Below, in pieces: positions 36,611-45,645 of a stretch of DNA of 64,000 bases. Made by a program: the position numbers and the translations under genes. Numbering within the stretch: position 1 is the stretch's first letter; each line of letters starts with the position of its first letter. The notes under the pieces are model-generated. The model was given only the letters and a program-made list of their open reading frames with translations. It did not search any database and was not told the DNA's origin. Origin of the DNA: Sipunculus nudus (taxonomy: Eukaryota; Annelida; Sipuncula; Golfingiida; Sipunculidae). The DNA is taken from assembly GCA_026874595.1 (NCBI GenBank), contig JAPPUL010000084.1:483001-547000 (forward strand), read 5' to 3'.

Positions 36611-37180
36611 TTAGTCCTTCAACTTAATTGTTTTCATAAAGTCCCCTACCGCTATATTATCTACAACATCCATTCCATCCGTAACATAACCAAATACTGC
36701 ATAATTCTTATCTAAGAAATACGTGTTATTAAGAGTTATAAAAAACTGACTACTTGCACTATTTGGATTATTTGTACGTGCCATAGATAATGCCCCTCGC
36801 TTATGGGTCAGCACAGGTTCACAGTCACTTGGAGCTGTCTCACCTACTATCATCCTACCATCTTTACACTTTATCTCAAGGTCTATCGGCTGGCTTGAGC
36901 CTCCAGTTCCATCTCCTCTTGGATCACCACCCTGTATTACAAAGCCTTTTTCTACCCTATGAAAAGTTATATTATTATAAAACTCCTCTTCAACTAGCTT
37001 TATAAAATTCGCCGTAGTTATAGGTGCATCTTTTATAGCCAGTTTCACACTTATATTTCCCTTGTTTGTACTAATTACCGCATGCCTATATCCATTTTCA
37101 CTATGTACACTCATAATAAATACTAAAACCCCCAATGTTACTATCGATACCATTACAAATATCTTTTTATTTGAGAACAT
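36611..37180 (-). CDS. Cyclophilin-type peptidyl-prolyl cis-trans isomerase, exported
   Basis: A 189-residue protein with an N-terminal membrane or signal segment (MVSIVTLGVLVFIMSV) and a cyclophilin domain: the TTANFIKLVEEEFYNNITFHRVEKGFVIQGGDP block with the catalytic Arg, GALSMAR, NSASSQFFITL and FGYVTDGMDVVD. It would speed proline isomerisation in folding of envelope or periplasmic proteins. GGAGG lies 10 bases before the ATG. It is divergent from the malonate operon. Confidence 0.92.
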   Translation of the reverse strand: MFSNKKIFVMVSIVTLGVLVFIMSVHSENGYRHAVISTNKGNISVKLAIKDAPITTANFIKLVEEEFYNNITFHRVEKGFVIQGGDPRGDGTGGSSQPIDLEIKCKDGRMIVGETAPSDCEPVLTHKRGALSMARTNNPNSASSQFFITLNNTYFLDKNYAVFGYVTDGMDVVDNIAVGDFMKTIKLKD

Positions 37181-37337
37181 AATATACTAAACCTCCATAT
37201 ATTTTTATACTCAAAAGCCATAATAAAATTTACTAAACACTAAAAGCAAAACTTTCTATAAAGAATAACGTGTTCTGCATTATCAAGTATAACCCATTTT
37301 AACCTATATTAAAACAAAAACCAAATAAAAACAAGAT

Positions 37338-37358
37338 AGACAATTAAGAATATTGTCT
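37338..37358. repeat. Inverted repeat in the divergent gap before dctP
   Basis: AGACAAT and ATTGTCT form perfect 7-base arms around a 7-base spacer, midway in the 418-bp gap. It could be an operator or a hairpin; no function is assigned. The rest of 37181-37477 shows no gene. Confidence 0.5.
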
Positions 37359-37477
37359 GCCTAAACTATTTAATAGAAAACCCTAACCTCACCGTCATTC
37401 TAACTAGTCACGTTGCTACCTTAGTTACGTAGATTTTGCCTTTCATATTACAGTTATTCCAAATAATTTTTATTTTA

Positions 37478-37506
37478 TTGTATATATTTTGTACTATTTA
37501 TTATAA
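37478..37506 (+). promoter_or_regulatory. Candidate promoter of the malonate operon
   Basis: TTGTAT (37478-37483) and TTATAA (37501-37506) are separated by 17 bases, a plausible sigma-70 pair 93 bases before the dctP start. The region is AT-rich, so the match is not decisive, but its position next to the two palindromes fits a regulated promoter. Confidence 0.4.
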
Positions 37507-37519
37507 CTTTATAAGTTAT
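37503..37519. promoter_or_regulatory. Palindrome 1, putative operator upstream of dctP
   Basis: ATAACTT-TAT-AAGTTAT has perfect 7-base arms. It overlaps the candidate -10 box and lies 79 bases before the dctP start. Confidence 0.55.
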
Positions 37520-37524
37520 TGTTT

Positions 37525-37553
37525 TATAGATGTATAGTTCCTATACTGCTATA
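37525..37553. promoter_or_regulatory. Palindrome 2, nested 29-bp putative operator upstream of dctP
   Basis: Outer arms TATAG and CTATA and inner arms GTATAG and CTATAC are each perfect complements, arranged symmetrically as 5-2-6-3-6-2-5. Eleven of thirteen arm positions pair. It lies 45 bases before the dctP ATG, where a bound repressor would block transcription. Confidence 0.65.
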
Positions 37554-37598
37554 AGGATGCATAAACCTCTAGTATATTGTATTTAAAGGAGTCAAATC

Positions 37599-38576
37599 AT
37601 GATAATTCGTATAATAGTTCTTTTGCTTAGTTTAGGTATAACTTCTTTTGCAAGCGCAAAAACCCTTAAATTATCACATCAATGGTCAACAAAAGATGTT
37701 CGGCATAAAGTTGCTAAGATTGTTGCAGATGAAGTCAAAAGAGCAAGAGTTGGACTTAATATAAAGATCTATCCTTCAAAATCATTATTCAAGCCAAAAG
37801 AACAATATCGTCCTTTGAGCAGAGGCAGATTGGATATGACTGTATTACCTTTGGCTTATGCATCAGGCTTTAGACCTGCTTACAATCTCACATTGATGCC
37901 TGGACTTGTTAAAAACCATGACCACGCAGCAAGGCTAACAAGTTCACCATTCATGAATGAGCTTAAGAAGATTATGGCTAAAGATAATGTATTAGTTTTA
38001 GTACACGGCTATTTGGCAGGAGGATTTGGCGGCAAATCTAAATGTATTACAAGCCCAGACGATGTAAAAGGTCTTAAGATTCGAGCAGCAGGGAAGTCTT
38101 TTGAGAGAATGACAGAAGCAGCAGGTGCATCGATTACCTCAATGCCCTCATCTGAGATATACAGTGCAATGCAAACTGGTGTACTTGATGCTGCAAATAC
38201 ATCATCGTCAAGTTTTGTGTCATACAGACTATATGAGCAAATAGCTTGCTACACTCCGGCAACAGATGTTGCTTTATGGTTTATGTATCAGCCACTTTTG
38301 ATAAATAAATCTGTTTATAACAGATTAAACAAAAGACAACAAAGAGCACTTCGTGCAGGCGCTAAAAAAGCACAAGAGTATTATCTTAACGAAGCGAAAA
38401 AAGCTGATTTAGAATCAGCAAATAGATTTCGTAAGGCAGGTGTAAAGATAGCTAAGATGACACTTTCTGACTTTAATAAATGGCGTGAGGTTGCAAAACG
38501 CTCTTCCTATATAGATTTTGTAAAAGACACCCCTAATGGTAAAAAGCTTTTAGACATGGCACTATCAGTTAATTAG
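37599..38576 (+). CDS. dctP: TRAP transporter substrate-binding protein (DctP family), probable malonate binder
   Basis: 325 residues with a cleavable signal peptide ending near Ala20 (ITSFASA). The DctP fold is shown by LKLSHQWSTKD, DMTVLPLAYASG, the substrate Arg in LKIRAAGKSFERM, and MPSSEIYSAMQTGVLDAA. Such proteins capture a small carboxylate in the periplasm and deliver it to the DctQ/DctM membrane pair. Malonate as ligand is inferred from the operon. A purine-rich AAGGAG is 8-9 bases upstream of the ATG. First gene of the ten-gene operon. Confidence 0.92.
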   Translation: MIIRIIVLLLSLGITSFASAKTLKLSHQWSTKDVRHKVAKIVADEVKRARVGLNIKIYPSKSLFKPKEQYRPLSRGRLDMTVLPLAYASGFRPAYNLTLMPGLVKNHDHAARLTSSPFMNELKKIMAKDNVLVLVHGYLAGGFGGKSKCITSPDDVKGLKIRAAGKSFERMTEAAGASITSMPSSEIYSAMQTGVLDAANTSSSSFVSYRLYEQIACYTPATDVALWFMYQPLLINKSVYNRLNKRQQRALRAGAKKAQEYYLNEAKKADLESANRFRKAGVKIAKMTLSDFNKWREVAKRSSYIDFVKDTPNGKKLLDMALSVN

Positions 38577-38596
38577 GGATAAAGAGAGACTAATAG

Positions 38597-39115
38597 ATGG
38601 AATCAAAAGCTCGATATAGTTTTAAAGAGCTTGCTATACGATATATCCATTGGTTATCTAAATTGTCTGGCGTGGTTTCGGCAGTTATGATATTGCTGTC
38701 AGTGCTTGTTACATGCCAGATGATATGGGTTCGCTTTGTGTTATCAGAATCGACTATATGGCAAACTGAGTTTGTAACCTACTTAATGATATGCGCAACA
38801 TTCCTAGGCTTGCCATATGTCCAACTGCTTCGTGGACACGTAAATGTAGATTTGTTACCTATAATGGTCAAATCACAGTCGATAAAAAAGATGATAACTC
38901 TAATAACCCTAATCCTTAGCATGGGAGTCATAATGATAATTTTCGTATATGGCTATGAGTTATTTGCCCTAGCTTTAGAAGAGGGCTGGAGATCAGATAC
39001 AGTATGGGGAGTACGACTTTGGCTGCCTTATTTATCAATTCCGGTTGGGCTTGGGCTTTTCCTGTTACAGTTGCTTGTAGATATACTTACACCTTTTTCT
39101 AACAAGGAGAACTAG
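38597..39115 (+). CDS. dctQ: TRAP transporter small membrane subunit (DctQ family)
   Basis: 172 residues with four predicted transmembrane helices (around 20-42, 55-75, 95-118, 135-160) and the family pattern ESTIWQTEFVTYLMICATFLGLPYVQLLRGHVNVD. It partners with DctM. It lies 20 bp after dctP and 3 bp before dctM. The malonate role follows from context. Confidence 0.9.
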   Translation: MESKARYSFKELAIRYIHWLSKLSGVVSAVMILLSVLVTCQMIWVRFVLSESTIWQTEFVTYLMICATFLGLPYVQLLRGHVNVDLLPIMVKSQSIKKMITLITLILSMGVIMIIFVYGYELFALALEEGWRSDTVWGVRLWLPYLSIPVGLGLFLLQLLVDILTPFSNKEN

Positions 39116-39118
39116 CTT

Positions 39119-40441
39119 GTGGAACCGTTAATACTTGGGATATTGGTAGGGCTTATAACAATAGTGGTATTATTTTCTGGGATTTCGGTTGCAATAGGTC
39201 TTTTAGTCGTATCAACAGTATTCATATTAATATTCGATGGTTTTTCTTCTCTTGAGCTTTTACCGGAGTTACTATTTGGCAAGCTTGACAATTTTGCATT
39301 ACTATCTATACCAATGTTTATAATAATGGGAGCCTCAATCTCCTCAACTAAAGCAGGCTCAGATTTATATGAAGCAATAGAGCGCTGGTTAACGCGTGTA
39401 CCTGGGGGGCTTGTAGTGTCAAATTTAGGAGCGTGTGCATTATTCTCGGCATTATCAGGTTCCTCACCGGCAACATGCGCAGCAATAGGGAAGATGGGGA
39501 TACCCGAGATGCGCCAACGGGGCTATCCTGATGGAGTTGCTGCAGGCTCGATTGCAGCAGGTGGCACACTTGGCATATTAATTCCCCCTTCTGTAACAAT
39601 GATTGTATACGGGATAGCAACAGAAACATCGATAGGTCGATTGTTTTTAGCTGGTGTTGTACCAGGCTTATTGCTTGTTACATTATTTATGATATGGTCA
39701 GTTTTCTATACATGGTTTAGCAACAGGAGACTAAATACAAAGACCGTACGTATAAGTTACAATTGGAAGGAAAAGTTTCAAATAATACCAAAAGTCCTTC
39801 CATTCATACTGATAATAATAGGAGTTTTATACGCCCTGTACGGCGGGGTTGCAACACCATCTGAGACTGCGGCAGTGGGTGCTTTGCTTTGCATAATAGC
39901 ATCAATTACAATATACAAGCTATACAATGTAAAATTGTTATGGAAGGTACTAAGAGACTCAACGAAAGAGAGTGTTATGATTTTATTTATAATAGGTTCG
40001 GCGGGAGTTTTTGCCTATATGTTATCAAGTTTATTTATAACCCAATCCATAGCGGAATGGATAGCAAAAATGGATGTTAGCCCGTGGACTTTAATGTTCT
40101 CAATAAATATCTTCTTGCTAGTTGCAGGCCTTTTCTTACCTCCTGTTGCAGTAATCTTGATGGCAGCACCTATATTATATCCAATTGTTGTATCGGCAGG
40201 ATTTGATCCGTATTGGTTTGCGGTGATACTTACAGTCAATATGGAAATAGGGCTTATAACGCCTCCTGTAGGACTTAACTTGTATGTAATTAACGGTATC
40301 GCCCCGGATATAAACTTAAAAACGATACTAGTTGGCTCCTTGCCATATGTGGTGTGTATGGTACTTGCTATCGTTATAATGTCAATATTCCCTGAGCTTG
40401 TTACTTTCCTACCGGACTTGCTTATAGGTATTGAAAAATAA
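39119..40441 (+). CDS. dctM: TRAP transporter large membrane subunit (DctM family)
   Basis: 440 residues with about twelve membrane helices, starting at GTG 39119. Family motifs include SIPMFIIMGASIS, LSGSSPATCAAIGKMGIPEM, AGGTLGILIPPSVTMIVYG and LITPPVGLNLYVING. It would carry out sodium-driven uptake of the substrate. Its stop overlaps the mdcA start in TAATG, so transport and metabolism genes are translationally linked. Confidence 0.93.
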   Translation: MEPLILGILVGLITIVVLFSGISVAIGLLVVSTVFILIFDGFSSLELLPELLFGKLDNFALLSIPMFIIMGASISSTKAGSDLYEAIERWLTRVPGGLVVSNLGACALFSALSGSSPATCAAIGKMGIPEMRQRGYPDGVAAGSIAAGGTLGILIPPSVTMIVYGIATETSIGRLFLAGVVPGLLLVTLFMIWSVFYTWFSNRRLNTKTVRISYNWKEKFQIIPKVLPFILIIIGVLYALYGGVATPSETAAVGALLCIIASITIYKLYNVKLLWKVLRDSTKESVMILFIIGSAGVFAYMLSSLFITQSIAEWIAKMDVSPWTLMFSINIFLLVAGLFLPPVAVILMAAPILYPIVVSAGFDPYWFAVILTVNMEIGLITPPVGLNLYVINGIAPDINLKTILVGSLPYVVCMVLAIVIMSIFPELVTFLPDLLIGIEK

Positions 40442-42096
40442 TGTTTAATTACCAGGTTAAAGATAAAAGTAAAAAAGAAAAGTTAAAGAAACTAAATAAA
40501 GCATCAAGCCTAATAGAAGATGCTAAGTTTGTGAAATCACAAGACATTGTAAAGCTGCTAGAAATAATAATAAATCCTTATGATAAAGTATGCCTTGAGG
40601 GTAACAACCAAAAGCAAGCAAATTTCCTTGCAAAAAGCCTTGTACAGGTAAATCCTAAGATAATAAACAATTTACATATGGTACAATCTGTATTAGCGCT
40701 TGCAGAACATCTAGATCTATTTGAAAAAGGAATAGCTAAAAAAGTAGACTTTGCCTACTCAGGCCCACAAGGAGCAAGACTTGCAAGACTTGTTGCAAAT
40801 AATAAAATACAAATAGGCGACATACATACCTACCTTGAGCTTTATGGAAGATATTTTATAGACCTAACACCAAATGTGAGTCTAATTGCCGCCCAAGCAG
40901 CCGATAGAAAAGGAAATTTATATACAGGTCCTAATACAGAAGATACTCCTTTAATAGTCGAGGCAACAGCTTTTAAATTAGGTATAGTCCTTGCTCAGGT
41001 TAATGAAATCGTAGATGAGTTGCCAAGAGTTGATATTCCCTCAGACTGGATAGACTTCGTTGTACTAAGTCCCCAAGCAAATGTAATAGAACCCTTATTT
41101 ACCCGCGACCCTGCTCTAATAACGGATGTACAGATATTAATAGCTATGATAGCTCTAAAAGGGATATACGCAGAATATGAGGTTAAAACGCTTAATCATG
41201 GTATAGGATTTAATACAGCGGCAATTGAATTACTCTTACCAACATACGCAAAGTCTTTAAACCTTAAAGATAAGATTTGCCTAAACTGGGCTCTAAACCC
41301 CCATCCGACAATGATTCCTGCCATAGAAGCAGGGTTTGCCAAAACAATATATTCCTTTGGCTCAGAAGTTGGAATGGACAAATACATAGAAGCAAACCAA
41401 GATATATTTTTTACAGGCCCAGATGGTAGCATGCGTTCAAACCGAGCCTTTGCTCAAACAGCCGGCATGTATGCATGCGATATGTTTATAGGCTCAACGC
41501 TCCAAATTGATTTAGAAGGCAACAGTTCAACCGCGACATTAGACAGGATAGCAGGCTTTGGAGGTGCTCCAAATCTTGGATCAGACAGTAAAGGAAGACG
41601 TCATATAACAAAAACCTGGCTTAAAGCGGGAAAAGAGGTAAAAAACAAATCAAACACGATGCCACGAGGAAGGAAGTTGGTTGTACAGCTTGTTGAGACC
41701 TTCCGAGGCGATATGGAGGAAGTGTTTGTCAAGCGTCTTGATGCATGGGATTTAGCTAAACATCTTAATCTTGAAATTCCGCCAGTGATGATATACGGAG
41801 AAGATTTAACACATATAGTGACAGAGGAAGGACTTGCGAACTTGCTTTTGTGCGAGACCAAAAATGAGGTAGAACAAGCGATACGAGGAGTGGCAGGATT
41901 TACGGAGGTTGGACTTAATAAAGACAAAGCGATGTACGAAAAGCTTAGAAAACGCAAGGTGATACAAACGCCAGAAGATCTTGGTATAGACAAAAGGCTT
42001 GCAAACCGTAATTTACTATCAGCCCGCAGTATAAAAGACTTGGTTATAAGCTCAAAAGGTCTTTATGAGCCTCCGAAAAGGTTTATATCGTGGTAG
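40441..42096 (+). CDS. mdcA: Malonate decarboxylase subunit alpha
   Basis: A 551-residue CoA-transferase-like subunit that swaps malonate for the acetyl group on the acyl carrier protein. Diagnostic sequence includes FAYSGPQGARLARLVANNKI, RYFIDLTPNVSLIAAQAADRKGNLYTGP, LNWALNPHPTMIPAIEAGFA and FFTGPDGSMRSNRAFAQTAG, and SRKGRRHITKTWLKAGKE-type sequence near the end. It belongs to the biotin-independent malonate decarboxylase. The next gene starts 69 bp later after a short tandem AAAGCTAATT repeat. Confidence 0.95.
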   Translation: MFNYQVKDKSKKEKLKKLNKASSLIEDAKFVKSQDIVKLLEIIINPYDKVCLEGNNQKQANFLAKSLVQVNPKIINNLHMVQSVLALAEHLDLFEKGIAKKVDFAYSGPQGARLARLVANNKIQIGDIHTYLELYGRYFIDLTPNVSLIAAQAADRKGNLYTGPNTEDTPLIVEATAFKLGIVLAQVNEIVDELPRVDIPSDWIDFVVLSPQANVIEPLFTRDPALITDVQILIAMIALKGIYAEYEVKTLNHGIGFNTAAIELLLPTYAKSLNLKDKICLNWALNPHPTMIPAIEAGFAKTIYSFGSEVGMDKYIEANQDIFFTGPDGSMRSNRAFAQTAGMYACDMFIGSTLQIDLEGNSSTATLDRIAGFGGAPNLGSDSKGRRHITKTWLKAGKEVKNKSNTMPRGRKLVVQLVETFRGDMEEVFVKRLDAWDLAKHLNLEIPPVMIYGEDLTHIVTEEGLANLLLCETKNEVEQAIRGVAGFTEVGLNKDKAMYEKLRKRKVIQTPEDLGIDKRLANRNLLSARSIKDLVISSKGLYEPPKRFISW

Positions 42097-42165
42097 TTTA
42101 TTTTTCTTATAAAAGCTAATTAAAAGCTAATTAAAAATACATTGTAAAAGAGCTAATAAAAAGAC

Positions 42166-42477
42166 ATGGAAAACATAGAGTTTGAATTCAGTACAGATTA
42201 TCCTAGAAAGTTAAGAGGTTCGGCTGTTGTGGTAGGAGTAGTTTCAAGTGGGAATCTGGAAGTTTTGGTAGAAGAGCATGAACTTGGCGGCAGGTGCAAA
42301 TTTAATATTAGTACAAGCGTGAAAGGACATAAAAAGACCTGGCATGAGGTATTAAGGAGTTTTGCAGAGCGTCGTGGAGTATCGGATTTATTATTTTCAA
42401 TAAACGACATGGGAGCAACGCCTGCAGTAGTAACTCTAAGGCTTGATCAGGCACTAAACGCTTTTTGTGCGGAGTAA
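42166..42477 (+). CDS. mdcC: Malonate decarboxylase acyl carrier protein
   Basis: 103 residues, with the MdcC layout: GSAVVVGVVSSGNLEVLVE near residues 18-33, which holds the serine (Ser27 or Ser28) that carries the 2'-(5''-phosphoribosyl)-3'-dephospho-CoA arm, and FSINDMGATPAVVTLRLDQAL near the end. It shuttles acetyl and malonyl groups between the subunits. The stop is set in a 15-bp tandem repeat that provides several GGAG sites for mdcD. Confidence 0.93.
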   Translation: MENIEFEFSTDYPRKLRGSAVVVGVVSSGNLEVLVEEHELGGRCKFNISTSVKGHKKTWHEVLRSFAERRGVSDLLFSINDMGATPAVVTLRLDQALNAFCAE

Positions 42478-42507
42478 TAACTTACGGAGTAATAACTTAC
42501 GGAGTAA
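42470..42507 (+). repeat. Tandem 15-bp repeat carrying repeated GGAG sites at the mdcC-mdcD junction
   Basis: CGGAGTAATAACTTA occurs at 42470-42484 and 42485-42499, with a third partial copy from 42500. Each copy brings a GGAG; the last (42501-42504) lies 10 bases before the mdcD ATG. The first copy overlaps the mdcC stop. Confidence 0.9.
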
Positions 42508-42514
42508 CAATTTA

Positions 42515-43402
42515 ATGTATTATCTTGAGTCAACAGCACGCCAGAGGGCAAATACTATAGTAGATGAAGGAAGCTTTGTCGAATTATCCAAAGCCAGCTT
42601 AAAGAATAGAAGTAAACATCTTGAACTATTAGACCTGCCGGTTTCATTTGACGATGGAGTAATAATAGGCAAAGGGCTTATAGGAGGGCAAAAAGGATAT
42701 ATAATATCACAAGAGGGTAAATTCTTAGGAGGCGGGGTAGGCGAGATACATGGAGCAAAGATAACAGGCTTATTAAAACTAGCGTTAAAGGAAAATGCAG
42801 ATTTAGTATTACTTTTACTTGATTCAGGAGGAGTCAGACTACACGAAGCAAATGCAGGACTAATTGGGATATCAGAGATTCTAAAAGCCCTTATGGTCCT
42901 AAAAGCTAAAGGTATAAAGGTATTTAGCTTAATAGGAGGACAGACAGGCTGTTTTGGAGGGATGTCGATAGTAGCAAGTTGTTCTTCTGCAATTATAATG
43001 TCAGAAGAGTCGCGTTTTGGCCTATCCGGGCCTGAGGTGATAGAGACAGTTAAGGGAGTAGATGAGTTTGACTCACGCGACAAAGCAACCGTATGGCAAA
43101 CATTTGGCGGCAAGCACAGATATTTGCTTGGAGATGCAAATTATATAGTAGAAGACAGCATATCAAGTTTTCGAAACAAAGTGCTAGAGCTTTTAAATGC
43201 TGAATATAAGTTTGATTTAGAGTATCTTGAGCAAAAACATAAGATGCTAAAAAAGCGTCTTTTACACTTTGAAGGGGTATCTGAGGCACGTGATATATGC
43301 AAGGAATATAATTTAGCAAATAAGGATATAGGTTTACTTCCGATCTCACAGTTCATAAAGTTAGTCGATAAAGATATTAATAAAAATATGCAAGGGGACT
43401 AA
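42515..43402 (+). CDS. mdcD: Malonate decarboxylase subunit beta
   Basis: 295 residues of the crotonase/carboxyltransferase fold that decarboxylates malonyl-ACP with MdcE. Motifs: IIGKGLIGGQKGYIISQEGKFLGGGVGEIHGAKI, LLLLDSGGVRLHEANAGL, and LIGGQTGCFGGMSIVASC for the oxyanion hole. The frame is open further upstream (three repeated SNNLR codon sets), but ATG 42515 with GGAG 10 bases before gives the normal N-terminus. Confidence 0.94.
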   Translation: MYYLESTARQRANTIVDEGSFVELSKASLKNRSKHLELLDLPVSFDDGVIIGKGLIGGQKGYIISQEGKFLGGGVGEIHGAKITGLLKLALKENADLVLLLLDSGGVRLHEANAGLIGISEILKALMVLKAKGIKVFSLIGGQTGCFGGMSIVASCSSAIIMSEESRFGLSGPEVIETVKGVDEFDSRDKATVWQTFGGKHRYLLGDANYIVEDSISSFRNKVLELLNAEYKFDLEYLEQKHKMLKKRLLHFEGVSEARDICKEYNLANKDIGLLPISQFIKLVDKDINKNMQGD

Positions 43403-43412
43403 ATTTATTATT

Positions 43413-44123
43413 ATGGAGATAAAAAGGCTTCTTAAATTACTCTTTGGAGAAAACCACAATGTGACAATATCATCTTCTAATCTAATAAAGGGTTTTGGGA
43501 GGACATGCGATGGGCAAGATGTATTTATAATCGGCACAGCCAATGAAACATACATGGGAGTATCTCTAATCATGAAGTTTTGCGATGAGCTTTTAGAGGT
43601 TATAAAAGCCGAGGCAAAGATACCAATATTAATATTAGTGAGTACAAAAGGACAAAGGCTAAGTAAAGAAGATGAGCTACTAGGAATAAATAATTACTTT
43701 GCCCTTTTGGTTGAATTGCTTCATTTAGCTAAACTCCGAGGACATAAAGTAATAAGTCTTTTATATTCACTTGCTGTAAGCGGCGCTTATTTATCAACGG
43801 GTTTAATGTCAAGTGATTGTTACGCTCTTTTAAAGACTAAAATAAAGGTTATGGATTTACGTGCGATGTCTAAAGTTACAAAAGTATCGCTTAGCAAATT
43901 GGAGGAGCTAAATAGAAGTTCTTCAATACTATCGCCAGAAGTAGAAAATTACTATAACATGGGGGGTATAATAGACATCTGGGAAGAGGATAAATTAGAC
44001 TTAAAACTCGCAAAAGCGCTTAAAACAGATTCTAAAGTTAATGAAAGTCGTATGCAAAAGAAGTTCAAAGAGGGTCGAAGCCAAGGATATGGAGTACTAA
44101 AGGCGATAATTAATGACAGCTAG
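43413..44123 (+). CDS. mdcE: Malonate decarboxylase subunit gamma
   Basis: 236 residues of the second carboxyltransferase-like subunit, with GTANETYMGVSLIMKFCDELLEVI, LILVSTKGQRLSKEDELLGINNY and VISLLYSLAVSGAYLSTGLMS typical of MdcE. It pairs with MdcD to form the decarboxylase. It starts 10 bp after mdcD and overlaps mdcG by 11 bp. Confidence 0.93.
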   Translation: MEIKRLLKLLFGENHNVTISSSNLIKGFGRTCDGQDVFIIGTANETYMGVSLIMKFCDELLEVIKAEAKIPILILVSTKGQRLSKEDELLGINNYFALLVELLHLAKLRGHKVISLLYSLAVSGAYLSTGLMSSDCYALLKTKIKVMDLRAMSKVTKVSLSKLEELNRSSSILSPEVENYYNMGGIIDIWEEDKLDLKLAKALKTDSKVNESRMQKKFKEGRSQGYGVLKAIINDS

Positions 44124-44763
44124 ATTTTATAAAAGGCATTGCTTTGCATGGGTTAGTCCTATGCTATTTGCTAACGCATCTAATTACATTCTAAACAACA
44201 AAGAATATAAAGACGATGTTATAAAATGGATTAAATCAGGCTTGCCGCTAATAATGACCAATCCCAAATATCAAAAAAGTTATATCTCACTAGGCCTTAG
44301 TCTTTTAAATGGCAAAGAGAAAAATCGTCTTTGCTTGGATGTAGATATAAAATATATAATTGCTTATATGCCAGCCCCTGCCCTTGAACTATTATCTGGT
44401 GTGCTTAAGTCAAAATGGTTTTTTATAGAGAAGCTGCTATCAAAGACAAAGGAATTGGGTACTAACTTATATGCATACGGCTCTTACGCATGGGAATATG
44501 TAAGTGGACTTTCTTATGTTGATGCAGATTCTGATATAGACATATTCTTTAAACCGAATGATAATCTAGAAAAGGTTTTAGAGCTTCTAATGACTTATAA
44601 AAGTTTACTTAATTTAGATGGCGAGATTTGTTTTGCTGATAATAGTTGTGTATGTTGGCATGAATATTATCTATCTAACGATAAAGTATTAATAAAGATG
44701 CCTTATAAAGCTTATTTGGAAGCAAAAGAAAAAGTATTAACTAAAAAAGTATTATCTAAATAA
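44113..44763 (+). CDS. mdcG: MdcG, phosphoribosyl-dephospho-CoA transferase (holo-ACP synthase)
   Basis: 216 residues with a nucleotidyl-transferase core: AYGSYAWEYVSGLSYVDADSDIDIFF near residues 118-145 holds the metal-binding Asp set. It attaches the prosthetic group, made by MdcB from ATP and dephospho-CoA, to the serine of MdcC. The start overlaps mdcE, and mdcB follows 9 bp later. Confidence 0.9.
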   Translation: MTARFYKRHCFAWVSPMLFANASNYILNNKEYKDDVIKWIKSGLPLIMTNPKYQKSYISLGLSLLNGKEKNRLCLDVDIKYIIAYMPAPALELLSGVLKSKWFFIEKLLSKTKELGTNLYAYGSYAWEYVSGLSYVDADSDIDIFFKPNDNLEKVLELLMTYKSLLNLDGEICFADNSCVCWHEYYLSNDKVLIKMPYKAYLEAKEKVLTKKVLSK

Positions 44764-44772
44764 AGTAAAGAC

Positions 44773-45645
44773 ATGCTAAACTTAATATCTAAAAAAAGAG
44801 CATATCATGAAAAAGCAGATATGATATCAAAGCTGGTTATAGAGAGTTTATACGAGGAACTTTTATTATACCCGAAGGCAGGGCTTGTAAGCTTTATTGA
44901 CAATGGTAGTCATAAAGACATGAATTACAAAACCTTTCAAAAAAGCATAAACGCCCTAAGAAGTTATTATAAAGAAATAGTGCTTGCAGGACTTTGGCAA
45001 ATGAGTTTTTCAAAGTTAAAGGAGTATGCACTTGAAGGGGAAAGGAGGATGTTTTTGGCAACAGGGGGTATAAATACTCATAAGGGCTTAATATTCTCAC
45101 TAGGTCTTCTTGGAGCAACAGCAGGTGTGTTGCTTGGACTTAAAAAGCCGCTTACAAAAGACAATATCCAACATATAATAAAAAGCAGATGGCGTTTAGC
45201 TATTTTGGAAGAAATAGAGATATCTAAACTAAAAAGCGGCGCAAGCCACGGTGAAAAGATGTTGTATTACTATGCGGCAGGTGGAGCTCGCAAGGAGGCC
45301 TATCTTGGTTTCCCGCATATTTTTGATTATGCACTCCCAACTCTATATAAGACAGTGAAGAAAACAAAAGACAAAAGAAAGGCCTTACTACAGACATTTT
45401 ATGTACTTGTAAGCAAACTTGAAGATACAAATCTATTATACAGGGGCTCAAGAGGCGGTTTACTAATTGCACAAAAGGCAGCAAAAGATTTCCTTAATCT
45501 AGGAGGTGTTTATAATAAGGCTTGGGAATTGGAGGCGATAAAAATGCATAAAATGTTTATAACACTTAACTTATCTCCTGGAGGGAGTGCAGATTTGCTT
45601 GCAGCGAGTTGGTTTTTATTTAGATTACAGATGGAATTAAAATGA
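44773..45645 (+). CDS. mdcB: MdcB, triphosphoribosyl-dephospho-CoA synthase
   Basis: 290 residues of the CitG/MdcB family: LLLYPKAGLVSFIDNGSHKDMNYKTF, MFLATGGINTHKGLIFSLGLL and KSGASHGEKM. It forms 2'-(5''-triphosphoribosyl)-3'-dephospho-CoA, the prosthetic-group precursor. Its TGA overlaps the mdcH ATG in ATGA. Confidence 0.92.
   Translation: MLNLISKKRAYHEKADMISKLVIESLYEELLLYPKAGLVSFIDNGSHKDMNYKTFQKSINALRSYYKEIVLAGLWQMSFSKLKEYALEGERRMFLATGGINTHKGLIFSLGLLGATAGVLLGLKKPLTKDNIQHIIKSRWRLAILEEIEISKLKSGASHGEKMLYYYAAGGARKEAYLGFPHIFDYALPTLYKTVKKTKDKRKALLQTFYVLVSKLEDTNLLYRGSRGGLLIAQKAAKDFLNLGGVYNKAWELEAIKMHKMFITLNLSPGGSADLLAASWFLFRLQMELK

Noticed and set aside
42467-42514. Upstream in-frame extension of mdcD (three SNNLR-type repeats)
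   Set aside because: The extension is an untranslated tandem repeat; GGAG 10 bases before ATG 42515 and the normal MdcD N-terminus favour the shorter start.
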